Shown here: positions 50,320-62,260 of the stretch, one piece after another
Layout: the number at the start of each line of letters is the position of its first letter
Numbering within the stretch: position 1 is the first letter of the stretch
Assembly: GCF_030848805.1 (NCBI RefSeq)
Contig: NC_092366.1
Coordinates: 16,310,620-16,374,619 of the forward strand
Length of the DNA stretch: 64,000 nucleotides
Reading direction: 5' to 3'
Source: Temnothorax longispinosus
Taxonomy: Eukaryota; Arthropoda; Insecta; Hymenoptera; Formicidae
Position numbers and translations under genes: made by a program
Notes under the pieces: generated by a model
Told to the model about the DNA's origin: nothing
What the model saw: the letters and a program-made list of their open reading frames with translations, nothing else
The model's database searches: none

Positions 50320-53249
50320 CTCGTAGAAAAAAAGTAGTTCCATATATTTTCAAAAAAATTCATGCTTCTCTAAGACTCTAATCGTAAGACACATTTCCTT
50401 TTATCATTTAATATATATCATTAAAGATAGCGATAATTAAAATCATCGATCAAGATATTTTATGTTTTTGTGCATTTTTAATATATCTTTAACCACACAC
50501 ACACACATACACAAGATAAAGTGACATGCTTTAAAAGTGCTCCTTCTGTCTCCTTTATCAAATTTTAGATGCAGCCACTTATGCAAATATCTATGAAAGT
50601 AGCCTCCCTAAGCATTTTTTCCCCTATTCTCCCTTCATACGTGAATCTTGTACTTTATGATTTAAGCTAATCCCTAAGCTATACTGTCTACAAGTTAAAA
50701 GCTTACATGATATGCTTCAAGTGTTTACCAGTATACTTATGCATATATTATCCATCCCTATTATAAAATGTTCACACAATGTATTCACTTATTAACTCTT
50801 CAAGATCTTGAAGGAAGATCCAGAGTTTCTTGAAGGGTTATAATAGTATTTCAGATGAAAATTTCTAAACTTTGAACTATTGATATTGAATATTATTTAC
50901 ATTTAGGTTATTAATATATACCTCAATTGCAATTATCGATACAAATTTCTAATCTTTTTATATGATGGAAAAATTCATAATTTAATAATTAAAATATGCT
51001 ATATGTTATTTTTTGTTTAAATATAAACATGTGAAAGATTGCATTATCATAATTGATATAAAGTGAAAGAGGAATGTTATATACACATATATTATGTATA
51101 ATAAATTGTTTGATAATATGTTTTTGAAGATATTATAAATATAAGAAAAGTTGTTACAACATTTTCTATAAGCCCTATATAAACTTCTGTCGGTAAAGAA
51201 GAGTGTTGCAGAATGCATTAACTATTATCTCTTATCGTTAAGAACCCTCTGTATGAGATACCCTCGGTATCTCACATGCATATGCAAGATTCACCTGTCT
51301 TAGTAGTCAACAAGCTAAATCTTTTCCTTATACGGGCATTAGGGATTTAATTGGTTCAAACACATGAATCTGTGACAAATATATGTGAGGTCATATACGG
51401 TCATACGGTTGGATGTAATAAATCGTACAGTTTTACCAGTCAGTCTGACGACAGCGAGCGCCCATCGTACATCTTAGTTATTACGAAATAAAGAGTTTAT
51501 ACCATCAATCTGCTAATCATTGTTCGAGTGTCTTTCGACCCTCAGTCGACTGTGTCCAGTCTCACCAGTGCACAAATAAATTTTGAATTGTACGTGCCTT
51601 TTTCTAACAATAAGGTTCTATCGTCAGTGGGTAATATCATATTTTCAAGAATTTAAAGATAAATATATGATACTCTATAAAAAAATTAATTGCTATTTAT
51701 TCACAGCATCACAAATAATTATATGTTATAACTAAATATTCTTTTAATAGCGATTGATAGTAAATATTTTATCAGTAAGCTTTTAATAATGTTACTCTTG
51801 AAATAGATAGATGGCATCGATGAAAAGTCTCAAATTATATTTTCTTACAATATACTAAAATCGAGATTAAAATGTTTATATACATTCTTTTTAAATCATG
51901 TAGGTATCTACATTATTTAATTGTTCTCATTTCTTTTGTTTAACTAATACCAAAGTAAAAAAGGAAGGACATAACTAAAAGAAAAGTAGTCTAATGATTA
52001 TTTGTCAATCATTACATCAGAAATACAATTTTTCTCCATTTAGCATTAAAAATTTAAAAAACAGACGAACGGAAGCATTTTTAATATATATTTCAAGTTT
52101 CAAGACCAAAGTAAAAAAAGAAGGACATAACTAAAAGAAATGTAGTCTAATGATGATTTGTCAATCATTACATCAGAAATATAATTTTTCTCCATTTAGC
52201 ATTAAAAATTAAAAAAAAAAGACGAACAGAAGCATTTAATATATATTTCAAGAGTTTAGAAAATATTTAGGCGAGGTTTAATGTAAATTTTTTATAGACA
52301 TTCAATATTCCGAAATTCTGGTTCCAGTGCATTATAAATATTTTTTTAAACTTTTTATATCGTTTAGTAATTATTTTCAAAATATTTTATGTTTCCTTAA
52401 TATTATAAAATAAATCATCATAATATATATACATACATATATTGCATAGATACATGTATCTTCTAGATGTATATGAATTCTATATGAATTTAATAATAGT
52501 GTCACCTTTCTTCTCATCAGAAACAAATTCTTTGCAAAAATATAAAAGTATAAAAATATAAAAATATATAAGTATTGCATTTCAATTTCTATAGAGAGAG
52601 GAAAGGAAGAAGAAATAACGAATTCCGGACACGGAAATCAATTTGTCCGGTTCAATTATGCGAAACGCAGTAGTTGGATGATCTGATTAAGGGAGGTCGA
52701 GCAGTAAATTTCTAATACTAAGAGAAGGTCAATTCGTGACTATCTTCTCAACTCGAATCGTATAATATCGAGACAAGTACGAAGTCGGCTAATCCACATT
52801 TAAATGACTATATAAGAAGCCGTACATCTATACTGGAATATAATTCGCCACCATGGCTGTATACTCGCATTCACACTTTTGCGCGTGAAACATTATATAA
52901 ATATAAATTTTCGATATTATATCATTATTGATCAATCTAATATATTTAAACCGCCTCTCAGAATTTATGCCAATATGATAATTTGATAAATGTAATATAG
53001 GAAATGTTATTAAAATGAGAATTATTACATAATAAAATACTAAATATACATTAAATCAGATAAAAATGTGCTTAATAATCCATGAACTTCTTTTTGATTC
53101 GCAAATAATGCCCACGCAAAAATATCCTCATGTAAAATAAAAATAACGAAGAAATTATTAATGTATTGAAAGATATAAATTGTAAAATATTTTATATATT
53201 AACATTATGTAAGAGAAAAATACATGACTTTTATTGAATAATTTCATTA
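50320..53249. other. Non-coding, AT-rich; contains a tandem duplication
   Basis: No gene seen. A CA-rich microsatellite occurs near 50495-50512. The tandem duplication at 51949-52252 is the main structure. Confidence 0.45.
51949..52252. repeat. Two-copy tandem duplication, period about 156 bp
   Basis: The segment starting ACCAAAGTAAAAAA at 51949 recurs at 52105 and continues similarly through the CATTACATCAGAAATA and CTCCATTTAGCATTAAAAAT blocks. Scattered substitutions and small indels separate the copies. Confidence 0.85.
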
Positions 53250-53420
53250 TATTATTCTTTCATATTTAACGCGTATTTTGGCGGTGTTTGGCAATAAATT
53301 CTTCACGGGGGCATCTTGTTCATCAATTACAACCCTGCGTTCTAAGCCGACGCTAGGGGTTCTTGGCCTGCTGATGAACGTAAAGCGCAGTAGGGTACTG
53401 ACACGACGGGTTGTTAACAT
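53250..53420 (-). CDS. Possible 57-residue basic protein, unknown
   Basis: An ATG-started frame encodes MLTTRRVSTLLRFTFISRP, an Arg-rich, hydroxylated N-terminus without acidic residues that resembles a mitochondrial targeting peptide. It continues through ERRVVIDEQDAP and ends KIRVKYERII with tandem stops. AATAAA on the same strand follows about 20 bases later (near 53237-53242). It is head-to-head with a short plus-strand exon candidate. No family recognised; it could be the last exon of a longer gene. Confidence 0.3.
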
Positions 53421-53488
53421 CAATATATTAGTTTTACACAAGTGTTAGTTTCTTAAATGTCGATAGACATGCACAAATTAAAGTCACA

Positions 53489-53522
53489 ATGTGGGAAGAA
53501 TTTGCCAAATCTTTCTTCAAAG
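53489..53522 (+). CDS. Possible first coding exon of an unidentified gene
   Basis: ATG followed by 10 more codons (MWEEFAKSFFK) to a donor, AAAG|GTGTGT, phase 1. The amphipathic start looks protein-like, but no downstream exon of matching phase was found before the elongase exon at 54534. Splicing straight to that exon meets a stop. Very tentative. Confidence 0.2.
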
Positions 53523-53787
53523 GTGTGTGTCTTAATTGTATACTTCAATACTTAATTTTTAATACATCTCTATACCGTTCCATTAATTTACGTTATTAGT
53601 AAAGTTTTGACCTCCGAAAGCTTAATGATTTTGTGATCCCGCATCATTACGCATATATTATATTCCATGATTTTAGATCTTAATATAAACAAAAGATGTT
53701 TATAATATAATATTATTATGCAAGTTATAATGCAATAATATAAAAGTGTATTTAAAACATTACTTGATAATATAAAAAATATATATA

Positions 53788-53955
53788 CACTGAAAAAAAA
53801 AATTATCTGCAAGAAAATAATTTTTTTGAATTTAGTATTCTTAATTTTAAACTCAGAAAAATGTTTTCTTAAATTTACCCAATACTTCTTTGAATTAAAA
53901 AAACTAAATTCAAAGAAATCTATTTTTTTGCAAATAATAAATTTTCTTTTCGGTG
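53788..53955. mobile_element. CACTG-ended foldback MITE, copy 1
   Basis: A 168-bp AT-rich element that begins CACTGAAAAAAAAA and ends TTTTCTTTTCGGTG. The arms are inverted repeats containing TTTGAATTTAGT / AAATTCAAAGAAAT. TA is present on both sides. It is the same family as 58534-58738. Confidence 0.65.
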
Positions 53956-54533
53956 TATCTAGAAACGTTATCGATCACAAATTACATTATTGCTATATAA
54001 CCATCGCAATATTGAATAAAATAATCAATAGATTTATTTCAAGGCGTTAACAGCAATTAGTTTTTAGAGGATTATACGAGCGACTCGTTAACTTTTATAT
54101 ATATAAATATAAAAGATCGGATTAAATCTATACTATAATTAACAAGCGCAAAAAATCATTTTTGCCCTTTAAATCTGTTTGCTAATAAATTGTCATGTCT
54201 CTGTATTCGAAATATTTTTTTCATTTTATTTAAAATCAAATCTATCCGGCATAGATATTTCGGTAAAATGCTGACCCGACACTATACAGTACAGTCGATG
54301 TTAGCAATCAACTGCGTGACAGAAGTTCGATGATTACGGGAGTTTCGCTTATAACTTTATTCCCTCTATCACATGCGATATCCGTCTGTAACTTCATATC
54401 TATAATGTAATGTATTTTATACATCCCTATATAACTTCTACATGTTTATCGATCATCAAATTTTCCTTGAATTTATTTACTCTATTGCTAACGTGTCGCT
54501 CTTTGCTTTCCTTTAATTGCCTTTATTCTTCAG
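53956..54533. other. Non-coding upstream of the elongase gene
   Basis: Likely promoter or 5' untranslated intron of the elongase, since its first coding exon is preceded by an acceptor. No TATA or initiator motif can be singled out. A less AT-rich patch occurs at 54270-54350. Confidence 0.3.
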
Positions 54534-54536
54534 GAT

Positions 54537-57010
54537 ATGGGAGTTATGGATATTTATCATTACCTTGTCGATGAAATTTCGGGTAAGTTAGACGAATAAA
54601 TTAGATCGAGAACGAATGTCATAAAAAAGCTTATGAAAAAGATGATATTGAATATGAAATATTATATAATACGTGTATATAAAAATAAGTACATATTAAT
54701 TGACAGCGTATAATATTATATTTACACGGAGAAAAGTACTTATTTAATTGAGTATATCGAAAAAAATCTCCATATTAAATGATATAATCTTTAATCCTTT
54801 TCTTTAGCAATTATATAAGTTTTCATATTTTTCTACGAGTTATATTGCTACAATCTTTTTCACAAGCTTAAATATATTATTTCGAATGTTTTATTGTCCA
54901 AAATTAAAACTTTTTTATTGATTTGCAGATCCCAGAGTTTCTGACTGGCCCTTAATGTCAAATCCGTTTGGTATAGTATTGATTTCACTCGCTTATTTGT
55001 TTTTTGTGCTTTATTTCGGACCACTTTACATGAAAGACAGAAAACCTCACGCGCTCGTCAAAACTATGATATGTTATAATATTTCTATTGCAACTGCAAG
55101 CGCTGTTTTATTCTATGGTGTGAGTATACATAATAAATAAATAAATAATTTAATATACGCGAGATAAAATTTTTTAATTATTATATGGATGTTTCAGTTT
55201 CGCTATTCATATTTCTCTATTTACATTTTTTAATCTAAACTATAATCTTATCTGTTTTTTAGATACTCACATCTGGTTATACAACGCATCTTTCTATGGG
55301 ATGTGAGCCCTTTGTGATCTCAGACGATTCTATATCGCTTAGCGTAAGTAATTGTAATTAAAATCTATGATAAAATTAAGTTATGTATTTTATTGCTCAT
55401 TAAAACCTACGTTAAAACTTTGACTAATTATTACAAAGATTTGTAATTTAACATAAATGAAATTAAAACTCAATCGATATAAGAGTATTTAATACAGAAA
55501 CACTCGAAATATATGAAATTTTATTATTTAAAGATGGCTCGATGGATGTGGTGGATTTTAATTCTGAAAATTGCCGAGCTTGCAGATACTATCATTTTTA
55601 TTCTCAGAAAGAAATATAATCAAATTTCTTTCCTTCACGTATATCATCATACAGCGACTCTCGTTTTGGCGTGGATCACCTGTAAATATGCACCTGGTAT
55701 GCACTAGACAGCAGTAATTATGATAATTTTAGAAGAAACTTTTGCAATTTATGGAATTTATTTCCAAAAACGTTATCGAGTACTGAGAAATATGTGTATA
55801 TCTACATATTGATTTAATTCTAATTATATGTATATATGACAATCTACTTTCATATTTTATCTAATGTACAGGTGGCATGTGGACCTTTGTAATGTTGCCC
55901 AATTGCGCAGTACATGTAGTTATGTACATGTATTATCTCTGTGCTTGTTTAGGACCAAAAACACAGAAGATAATAACTCCGTGGAAGAAATATGTAACTC
56001 GTTTGCAACTGGTACGTACTTATATTTTACGTCTGTTTATATTCGTTACACGATATGGCGTTGTACAAAGTTCCAATAAATTTTTAGCCATCGCAATTTC
56101 AAGATAATAAGGTTTCCACATTCGATTTGTGATAGTTTTGAGAAGCATAGCGTGCCTATATCAGATTCATGCGGACATATGAAATAGCGCGTTTCGCGTG
56201 ATATGTTCATATACGCGGACTTCATTGTGGTTACAGCGCTCCTATAACTCGATAACTGGCTTTTCACGAGGGATTGAAAAGCTCCGTAAGCGCTGCTTGC
56301 AGAATCACATGTGTTCTCGTCGAATCTCAATTCGGTTTGCATTTGAGCGTAACAGCGAGGGGCAGGGAGACGGGTGGACGAAAGCTCGCAGTACCGTTTT
56401 TAATTAAATAATCCGTTACCAGAGAATTTTTATTTCCAGCGATATCGACGGAACGATTTATCGGGTTACGTGGTTGTTTAATTTCGCGCGGAGCTTTTGC
56501 GTTCTAGAATTCCGGTCAGAGGTTGGACAAGGAAAGGCAAAATGGTGTGTGCTTTTTTGCATGTGGTATATTGAGCCTGTCAAGCGTGCACTATATGAAC
56601 ACTGTGTGTCCTTACTACTTTTACATTGCTCGCGTCGCGAATACTTATTTACATTTTCTTCGGAATAATTCCCTAATGAAACGCTTTAGGTACTTTTAGA
56701 CTCCATTCCGATTTATGAGTAGGTATTTCGCATTTGCAAACTTTAATTTAGCTGTAAAAAGATCCGCGCGAGATGATTGTTGTAAACATGTGTGTCTTTT
56801 CTTCATTTCTTACGTTGAATTTCAACATTATATTATTTGTTTCAGATTCAGTTTGCTATTATGACGGTCCATACCTTTCAAGCGCTTCTACCGTCTTGCG
56901 AACCAACGCGGAAACCATTAGCATACATTTACATGTCTCAAGTAGCATTCATGTTCTATATGTTCTTAGATTACTATAGGAAGTCATACTTGCAAAAAAA
57001 GATTAAGTAA
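54537..57010 (+). CDS. Very-long-chain fatty acid elongase (ELOVL family), six coding exons, complete
   Basis: 3-ketoacyl-CoA synthase that condenses malonyl-CoA with long-chain acyl-CoA in the ER membrane, the first step of elongation. Coding exons: 54537-54582, 54929-55119, 55263-55343, 55498-55696, 55872-56011 and 56846-57010, all with GT-AG borders and phases 1, 0, 0, 1, 0. They give 273 residues, the usual ELOVL length. Seen: KIAELADT (130-137, family KxxExxDT) and the catalytic histidine box HVYHH (153-157). N183..H187 with MYMYY (190-194) and T215xxQxxQ221 follow, with several hydrophobic membrane segments. The C-terminus, KKIK, is a dilysine ER-retrieval signal. The first coding exon starts 3 bases after an acceptor (TTATTCTTCAG), so a 5' untranslated exon is likely. 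An ATG 9 bases later is an alternative start. The exact ELOVL subtype cannot be assigned. Insect relatives supply cuticular hydrocarbons and pheromones. Confidence 0.95.
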
Positions 57011-57103
57011 ATAATTAAATATTAAAAATAATGTCTTATAATAATGCAGTAACTAGCTCAAGAGCACAGACATAAAAGATTCGATGCGTTCGCATTGGAT
57101 TTG

Positions 57104-57109
57104 AATAAA
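57104..57109 (+). terminator. Possible polyadenylation signal for the elongase
   Basis: AATAAA 94 bases past the stop codon. An ATTAAA variant lies closer, near 57022. Confidence 0.4.
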
Positions 57110-58533
57110 TGTAATGTGAATGAACAAATAGTTTCTCTCCGAGTTTCTCTCTTATATATATTGGTTAATTTACAGTTAGTTTGATAAATAGGAATGCATG
57201 CAAATTCTCGATAATTTGTAATAATTAGTAATCTATATAGATGGATTAAATGGAAATAGCAAAATTTTACAAGTTATGCAAGAAGTTTATAAATTTTATA
57301 AAAGAGTAAAAATTTGTTATTAATTTATTTTTTATATGTATTAAAATCTTATGAATTATATTTTTCCAACATGCTGCATAACTGATTAATCGGCGTTAAT
57401 ATATTGTACTGAAAGGTACCGCTATAATTTTATATAATTTTATTCTGTAGATATTACGGATATTTAAAATTTTGCGTAATTCTATTACCGCGATATTTTT
57501 ATTCAATAAATAACAATTGCCAAAATTCTACACACAATATCTTGTAACATCTTTTCTTACATTATTTTTCTTACACGTGATGATAATTGTCGAAAAGACA
57601 AGGAGGATAGGAGAGGAGAATCAAATATCCGAGTTACTCGTGAGATCTCAGGAGAAAAAGATTTATAAAAGGAATGCATGAAATACAGACAGACATACAC
57701 ACAAGTCACTATGAGATGAGATACGTTACGCTGTACGTAATGCTTCTGCGTTACGTCAGCTCGGATTTTATTCGCAAGACTATCTGCCATCGAATCTTTT
57801 TCTCCTTTCTGATTTGCTACGCATTATACAATGTTCCGGATTACGTCGTGTCCGCGTCGTAAATATGATATCCCGAATCTGCAACGCTGAATTCGCTCGT
57901 TTTTTTTCCTCTCTCGTTCTCATTTCTTCCTGTGTATGGTCTGTTCCTTCATGATACACGAGTATTTGCCATCAAAAATAGGCGATATTTCGGAAAACTA
58001 CCGCGGGGATAAGATACGATGAAATGGTGCTTGGAAAAACTTTAATTCTTGTTAACCATTTCTGTGAAAGCTGCAGTTACTTTTGTACGCGATTATTTCC
58101 CACGTCATAGAAGCTTGAGTATACGCGTGGCTCTCTCGGAGCCATCTTAACCAGAATCCTACTGTCCTAATACGTAGTCAAGTACATATACGTCGTTCTC
58201 TATGCAGATACGCGTGCCATGGAAGACTGCATTACCTACTCGACTATTTTCCCGCCTGACTGACATTAGCATAGCGGATTAGTGTGTCCATGGCTTTAAG
58301 TCGACACGCATGGCCTCGCGCCGATAAGACTTTATTAACATCGCCTGTATTTATCCCGTACTTCAAGCCGCGACCCCTTTCTGCACAGCACGTCTTTCCC
58401 TGTAGGCTCTCGCTGTATATATGCGATAGGCTAATCGTTTCGTCAAAGGCAATAGCTCTATGTATAATGCTGAACATATACTATTAACACATATTGCTTT
58501 TTATCTTTTATATTTAATATAAATTTTTTTCTA
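57110..58533. other. Non-coding, no gene seen
   Basis: AT-rich up to about 57560, then moderately GC-rich to 58490. Opposing short frames are present but carry no domain. Confidence 0.4.
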
Positions 58534-58738
58534 CACTAAAAAAAAATTTATTATTTGCAAGAAGATAAATTTCTTTGAATTTAGTTTCCTTAATTTAAAG
58601 AAGTATTAAGTATTAGGTAGATTCGAGAAAATATTTTAAACTCAGAAAAATGTTTTCTTAAACCCAATACTTCTTTGAATTGAGGAAATTAAATTCAAAG
58701 AAATCTATTTTCTTGCAAATAATAAATTTCTTTTAGTG
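58534..58738. mobile_element. CACTA-ended foldback MITE, copy 2
   Basis: A 205-bp element that begins CACTAAAAAAAAATTTATTA and ends AATAAATTTCTTTTAGTG. The inverted-repeat arms are about 60 bp (shared core TTATTTGCAAGAA..ATTTCTTTGAATTTA) around a spacer. It shares the TTTTAAACTCAGAAAAATG block with the copy at 53788-53955. The right flank is CA rather than TA, so the target duplication is unclear. Confidence 0.7.
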
Positions 58739-61700
58739 CATATATTATTTTCTTTTATAGAAGATTAATATTGCGCTTTTTATATTTATTATGTTTCTTA
58801 TATAAATTAACTTATTAACATAGAGACGTTTGTGATTATAATGAATCATAAATTATTATTATGCCAATGACCGAATAATTATTCTATTCTGCTATCGAGT
58901 GTTTACAAATTACCCTTCAACGTAATAACCAACGTGCCCATCTTCTATTCATTTAGCTGAATCGCTGCTTGATGCTGAACATATTGAGATGGTACGGTGA
59001 TTTATTTACTTAGGTAGTCGGAATACAAAGAATCCGAGGACTGTGTAAGGCTATATTTGGGATGACGTACGAAAGAAAGGGAGAGCTTGCGCCGAAAGTA
59101 CAAAGGATGGATTATTAAAGTTAGAATTTCATCATTATCTTGGTGCAATAAATATTTACTCGAAATAGCTCTGTCGCTCAATTTAGATGACTAAATCGTT
59201 TTGTCTATCTTCATTATGTTATTTTAATTAAATAACATGCGTTATTTATGCGTAATTAAATAACATGCAATAAAGTAAAAAAGAAAAAGAAAAACGAGAC
59301 AAAAAAGCATGAAGTTAATAATTCACAAAAACAACAAGTTTTTAGATATACATATGTATACAATATTTAATGGATTGAATGTAGTTTGGTTCCATTATTG
59401 AACAAATAACTTTACCAAGTTGGCATCGACGCCTGCTTCTAATTCATCGTCATGAAATATGAAGAGGCAGCAGCTCTACGTGTCGGCATGCAATAGTCCC
59501 GCCTACCAAAAAAAAAAGTCGAACTCGGGAAGATCCTTTCGTACGAAATGTATGACCGTCTCGGCACCTATCTCGCCTCACTGTGGAGAAGATTCATTTT
59601 TCAGTCTCTCTCCGTGGGGCCAGCTTCTAGCCAGAAACGTGACCTCGACGCAATGCACAGCCACAACTTTTAGAGATATTTTGCAAGTTTCAAGTCGCGA
59701 TGCACGTAGATGCGTTCTATTAGTGCGAGAGAAGAACATCGTTTGCGACTATTTCAAGAAAGAAACTCCAAAGGTACAATTACGCTTGTTTTAAAGTAAA
59801 AAGAAACTTTTAAGCACATTAGAACGTGCTTCTGGATAAAGAACCAAGAAATCCCGCAAGTAAAAAATTGCACGTATAAATAACCAAACCTATAAATAAT
59901 ATTGTTTCATTGCGAAATATTTTGTAACTGATATTACGTATGTATCATTTTTTTAAACTTATTATCAATGTTGAGTAATATCGAAGTATATGAGAAAATA
60001 AAAAATTATAAATTAGAAGAAAAATTTTCATATACAGAGAATATCTTTTTTTGTCACTAAGAAAGTTCTCATATATGTATATAGTCAAAATGTGGCGACA
60101 TGTTATAGATTATATTAATTAAATGATATAACACGCAGCAATTTTATTATATAATTATATACTTGATTGCTTATTTTATCTACATTCTTCAGACTTAAAA
60201 CGTCCGTTTTACGGAAATGCAAATATTGCAGTCGCATTATTGGTAGTTAGTGCGCAAAAGTGCATATGGGGCAAATTCGCGCCGCGTAATGCATAGTAGC
60301 GGCGCCCCTTATTTTTGGAAAATTTTAATACCGCACCCGGTGTCATTATTGCTGGCTATGCGTGCCTCGTGACTCTTCGGCGCGGCGCAGCCAATTCTGT
60401 GAAATTTATAAGGTAGCACCGGCACCGGTCGCCGCTTCCATATTACGATCCTCCGTTACGATCGCTCGGTATACGACGTAATTGGTTGCTTAAATACCAA
60501 AGTACATATATACGTGAGTATGTACGTGTGTATGTGCACGTAGTATCTACTGAAACGGGCTAAGGTAGTCTCAGCTCTTTGGCACGGTACCTACGGCGTT
60601 TCGAAAGCTCGCTCGAATTGTCTGTCGTTATCGTATATCTCTTTTGGTGCCAGTGTCTTGCGACCTGCCACTTGCAGCATCGGTTACAGATCCGACGTAT
60701 GCAATCCTAAATCAAATTGTAGCGGAATGTAGGTTTAAGAAAATAATGGCCGGAAACCGGAAACTGATGATGCAAAATCAAATCAAACTTTCATTATTCA
60801 CCGTTGTATCAAGCAAGTTGTGTGTGCTTGCGCGGAAAAATAATTAATTTCTTTTATACCTACATTTAATCTAATTTGATCATACTTATTTAAATCAGTA
60901 CCGTTTCATCGCGTTCAAAATATTACGAGTCATCACTCGCAGAATTATTCGTTTTGTGCGAATTCGTATATATTTTAAAAATGTTGAACAGATCTGCGAA
61001 TATAGATCTGTGAATCTGTGCGCAATGTATATTAATAGCATATCATTAAAAATCCACAGATGTTTCGAAGCGGTCTTTAAATCTTGTCGAGACAATTTCG
61101 GAGATGAAAGATTACATCATATATCGCGGAAATCGTAACGCTACCGGAACGTAATAGAGGAGTCCACCGTATTTATGATCGGTGTAAAACATCGGGTCCG
61201 CGCCGACTCGCTCGAAGCGAGAAAATTTCGCGGCAACATGTGGCACCACAGCGAAATTTAATAACACCGCATACAGACTCGGGACCGTTTAGAATTTAAT
61301 ACTAATTTAAAAGAGATTAGTTCCGTATTCGGAGCCAAACAAGGATCACTATCCTCACTGGCAGCCCTTTCGCAGGAGGTGAATTTCAGGGACAACGAGT
61401 GAGCACAGAAGCGTAGTTCCCACGGGAGAAGCGGCTTAATTAATTGAACTTAATTTAAATTTAATTTAATTTCCCCTACCTTCGCAGACCGTTGATAGCA
61501 CACGCGACTACCGTACATCTTATGTGTCGGTACAATCGGCACGATGAAAAGAAAGGTTTGGGCTTTTTATAAATGAATATTATAATTTGTGTAACTATAT
61601 CTCTCTCAGATAATTGTGTTTTATAAACGTATTATTTTCTCAGTAAATTAATGCGCCATGTTTGCGAAACAATGTAAATGTTCTCTTTATACAAACTTTC

Positions 61701-61769
61701 AAGCAATTGTAAAAGGTATCATTATTAATTATTATACTGCGTAACCATGAGTTTTTGTTAAAAAAAAAA
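58739..61769. other. Non-coding, no supported gene
   Basis: Mixed composition. GC-richer blocks lie at about 59440-59790 and 60200-60640. Open frames there lack domains. A homeobox-type run of TTAATTAATT and TTTAATTT repeats occurs near 61437-61470. Confidence 0.4.
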
Positions 61770-61946
61770 GCATTCTATTAATTGAATTGTTAGATGAAGT
61801 GAATTGGACTGCATAGCAGTGCCATGGCTAGAAACAGCTCCTACCGTATCTGAAGATACGGTAGTATCTGAAGGAGCTGTTAGTAACCATGCACTTCCAT
61901 GCAGTCCAATTCACCTCAACTAATAACAATTCAATTAATAGAATGC
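61770..61946. mobile_element. 177-bp foldback hairpin element
   Basis: Starts GCATTCTATTAATTGAATTG and ends with its reverse complement. Arms of about 75 bp pair with a few mismatches and a small indel. They flank an inner palindrome (ACCGTATCTGAAGATACGGT) and AGCTCCT/AGGAGCT. No protein-coding content. Most likely a MITE; a long RNA hairpin is the alternative. Confidence 0.75.
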
Positions 61947-61959
61947 TATTTTTTCAATT

Positions 61960-62260
61960 CAATGGCGCAACAGTCCGAGTCAGACTTAGGCCTCCTTCAA
62001 TGTGCTTGTGGTGCGCACGCAGGTTGTATACACAAGCACATGGAACCTACAGTTTAACGCCGAATCCGAACGGCAAGGTAGAGGGGGTTTCGAGGGGGTT
62101 TCGAGATATACTCCTGACGGCCTGCCATTCTGTCGAGAAGGAGAGACAAGCGATACAATTTATTTATTTTGGTTCTACCAGAACTGGATTCGAACTTGAG
62201 ATCTTTGGTTTAGTAGACCAGTGCGCTGTCTGCTACGCCACGCTTGCTCATTCTCCTTAG
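61960..62260 (-). mobile_element. tRNA-derived SINE-like element
   Basis: On the minus strand an RNA polymerase III A-box-like TGGCGTAGCAG (62230-62240) is followed 34 bases later by a perfect B box GTTCGAATC (62187-62195), the spacing of a tRNA gene. An anticodon-like arm (CTGGT-CTACTAA-ACCAA) lies between, but the T stem and acceptor stem do not pair. It is therefore not a functional tRNA. A GC-rich body continues to about 61960, including a local duplication of GAGGGGGTTTC near 62086. The boundaries are approximate. Confidence 0.5.
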
